DNA from: JBBKXP01 sp038323615
Lineage (GTDB): Bacteria; Pseudomonadota; Alphaproteobacteria; Rhodobacterales; Rhodobacteraceae
Assembly (NCBI GenBank): GCA_038323615.1
Contig: JBBQHC010000164.1
Span: 1 to 5,590, forward strand
Direction: 5' to 3'
Length of the DNA: 5,590 nucleotides
How positions within the stretch are numbered: position 1 is the stretch's first letter; each line of letters opens with the position of its first letter. The position numbers were made by a program, and so were the translations under genes. Positions 4,868 to 5,590 of this stretch are shown here, in pieces. Below the pieces are notes generated by a model. The model ran no database searches. It had not been told where the DNA came from and was given only the letters and a program-made list of their open reading frames with translations.

Positions 4868-5590
4868 GGTTTGATACTGGCCGTCACGTAATTGCAGCTC
4901 AGGTCGCGCTCGGAAATTCGCCAATCCCAGCTGACCGGGTTGAATTGAAACCCCTTGCGGTCCACCGGGGTCAGCCCGGCCTTTTCCAGCAGCCCGAACA
5001 ATTCGTCCGGCGTGACGAATTTGGCCCAGTCGTGGGTTCCCTTTGGCAGCCAGCGCATCACCCATTCGGCGCCGACAATCGCCATCGCGAAACTTTTCGG
5101 GTTGCGGTTCAGGGTCGAACAGATGTGTAGCCCGCCTGCGCGCAGCAACTGCCGACAGGCCGTCAGATAGGCCAGCGGGTCGGCCACGTGTTCGATCACT
5201 TCCATGTTCAGGACCACGTCGAACTGTTCGCCTGCGGCAGTCATGTCTTCGGCGGTCCCGACCCGATAGTCGATCGCCAGCCCCGATTGTTCGGCGTGCA
5301 ACCGTGCCACCGGAATGTTGCGCGGTGCCGCATCGACCCCGACAACATCGGCCCCCAGCCGCGCCATCGGTTCGCAGAGCAATCCGCCGCCGCAGCCGAT
5401 ATCGAGGATCCGCAAGCCCACGAAGGGCGCGTCGCCGCCCAGATCGCGCTGAAATTCGCCAGCGATCTGCCGGGTGATATAATCCAGCCGCACCGGGTTC
5501 ATCATGTGCAGCGGCTTGAACTTCCCGTCGAGATCCCACCATTCGGCGGCCATCGCCTCGAATTTGGCAATCTCGGTCGGGTCGATGGTG
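4864..5590 (-). CDS. ubiG: Ubiquinone biosynthesis O-methyltransferase UbiG (5' end outside window)
   Basis: UbiG is the SAM-dependent enzyme performing both O-methylations of the ubiquinone ring, at the membrane-associated Ubi complex. Counting from the internal Met at 5551-5553, SAM motif I is LDIGCGGG (50-57), with VGVDAA (71-76), NMEVIEHV (116-123), and the UbiG-typical THDWAKFVTPDEL (173-185) and NPVSWDWRISERDLSCNYV (205-223). That Met is not the start: the frame stays open upstream to the window edge and reads TIDPTEIAKFEAMAAEWWD, the expected UbiG N-terminus, so 241 residues are visible and only a few are missing. It runs convergent to the MarR gene, sharing TTAG (4864-4867), where both stops lie. 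The nearby hemH and the NDUFAF5-like gene also serve respiration. Confidence 0.95.
   Translation of the reverse strand, partial: TIDPTEIAKFEAMAAEWWDLDGKFKPLHMMNPVRLDYITRQIAGEFQRDLGGDAPFVGLRILDIGCGGGLLCEPMARLGADVVGVDAAPRNIPVARLHAEQSGLAIDYRVGTAEDMTAAGEQFDVVLNMEVIEHVADPLAYLTACRQLLRAGGLHICSTLNRNPKSFAMAIVGAEWVMRWLPKGTHDWAKFVTPDELFGLLEKAGLTPVDRKGFQFNPVSWDWRISERDLSCNYVTASIKP

Noticed and set aside
4268..5542. 424-codon minus-strand frame over ubiG and the MarR gene
   Set aside because: It is Arg-rich with no family motifs. UbiG in the neighbouring frame and MarR on the other strand account for the sequence.

Overview
The window looks like the chromosome of a GC-rich alphaproteobacterium, most likely a Rhodobacterales (Roseobacter-group) member. 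The evidence is the strong G/C third-position bias and the families present: a UbiG with the TIDPTEIAKFEAMAAEWWD start, an NDUFAF5/BioC-type methyltransferase beside ferrochelatase, and a ComF / glutaredoxin / Nit1-type amidase / MarR gene string. This assignment is by recognition, without a database search.

Left end (1-404): positions 1-141 appear to be the terminal part of an IS481-family insertion sequence. The transposase start is on the minus strand (ATG at 47-49, running off the left edge). The element seems to end in ACA at 139-141 and to be followed by ACTAGC, which fits the NCTAGN target known for IS481. Positions 148-404 hold no convincing gene. By eye, about 52% of bases 61-360 are G or C, clearly lower than in the genes that follow.

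Positions 405-655: a stand-alone gene for a 63-residue exported or membrane-anchored protein of unknown function. It has a good ribosome binding site and is followed by two back-to-back hairpins, one with a UUCG loop and one with a GAAA loop, then a T-run.

Positions 675-2561 (minus strand): a two-gene unit, an NDUFAF5-like SAM-methyltransferase-fold protein followed by hemH (ferrochelatase, the last step of protoheme synthesis). Positions 2587-4867 (plus strand) diverge from it after only 25 bases: comF-like phosphoribosyltransferase, glutaredoxin 3, a Nit1-type amidase and a MarR-family regulator. The last three genes overlap by 4 and 1 bases, so they are probably translated in a coupled way. 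ubiG (minus strand) enters from the right and shares its stop region with the MarR gene (4-base tail-to-tail overlap); its true start lies beyond the window.

Functionally the window is mostly housekeeping: heme synthesis, ubiquinone synthesis, a possible respiratory complex I assembly factor, and thiol redox / glutathione upkeep. Respiratory cofactors and redox metabolism are the common thread. No CRISPR array, tRNA or rRNA was seen, and no clearly new multi-gene system. The most open items are the 63-residue protein with its tandem-hairpin terminator, the methyltransferase whose SAM motif is degenerate, and the glutaredoxin-amidase coupling.
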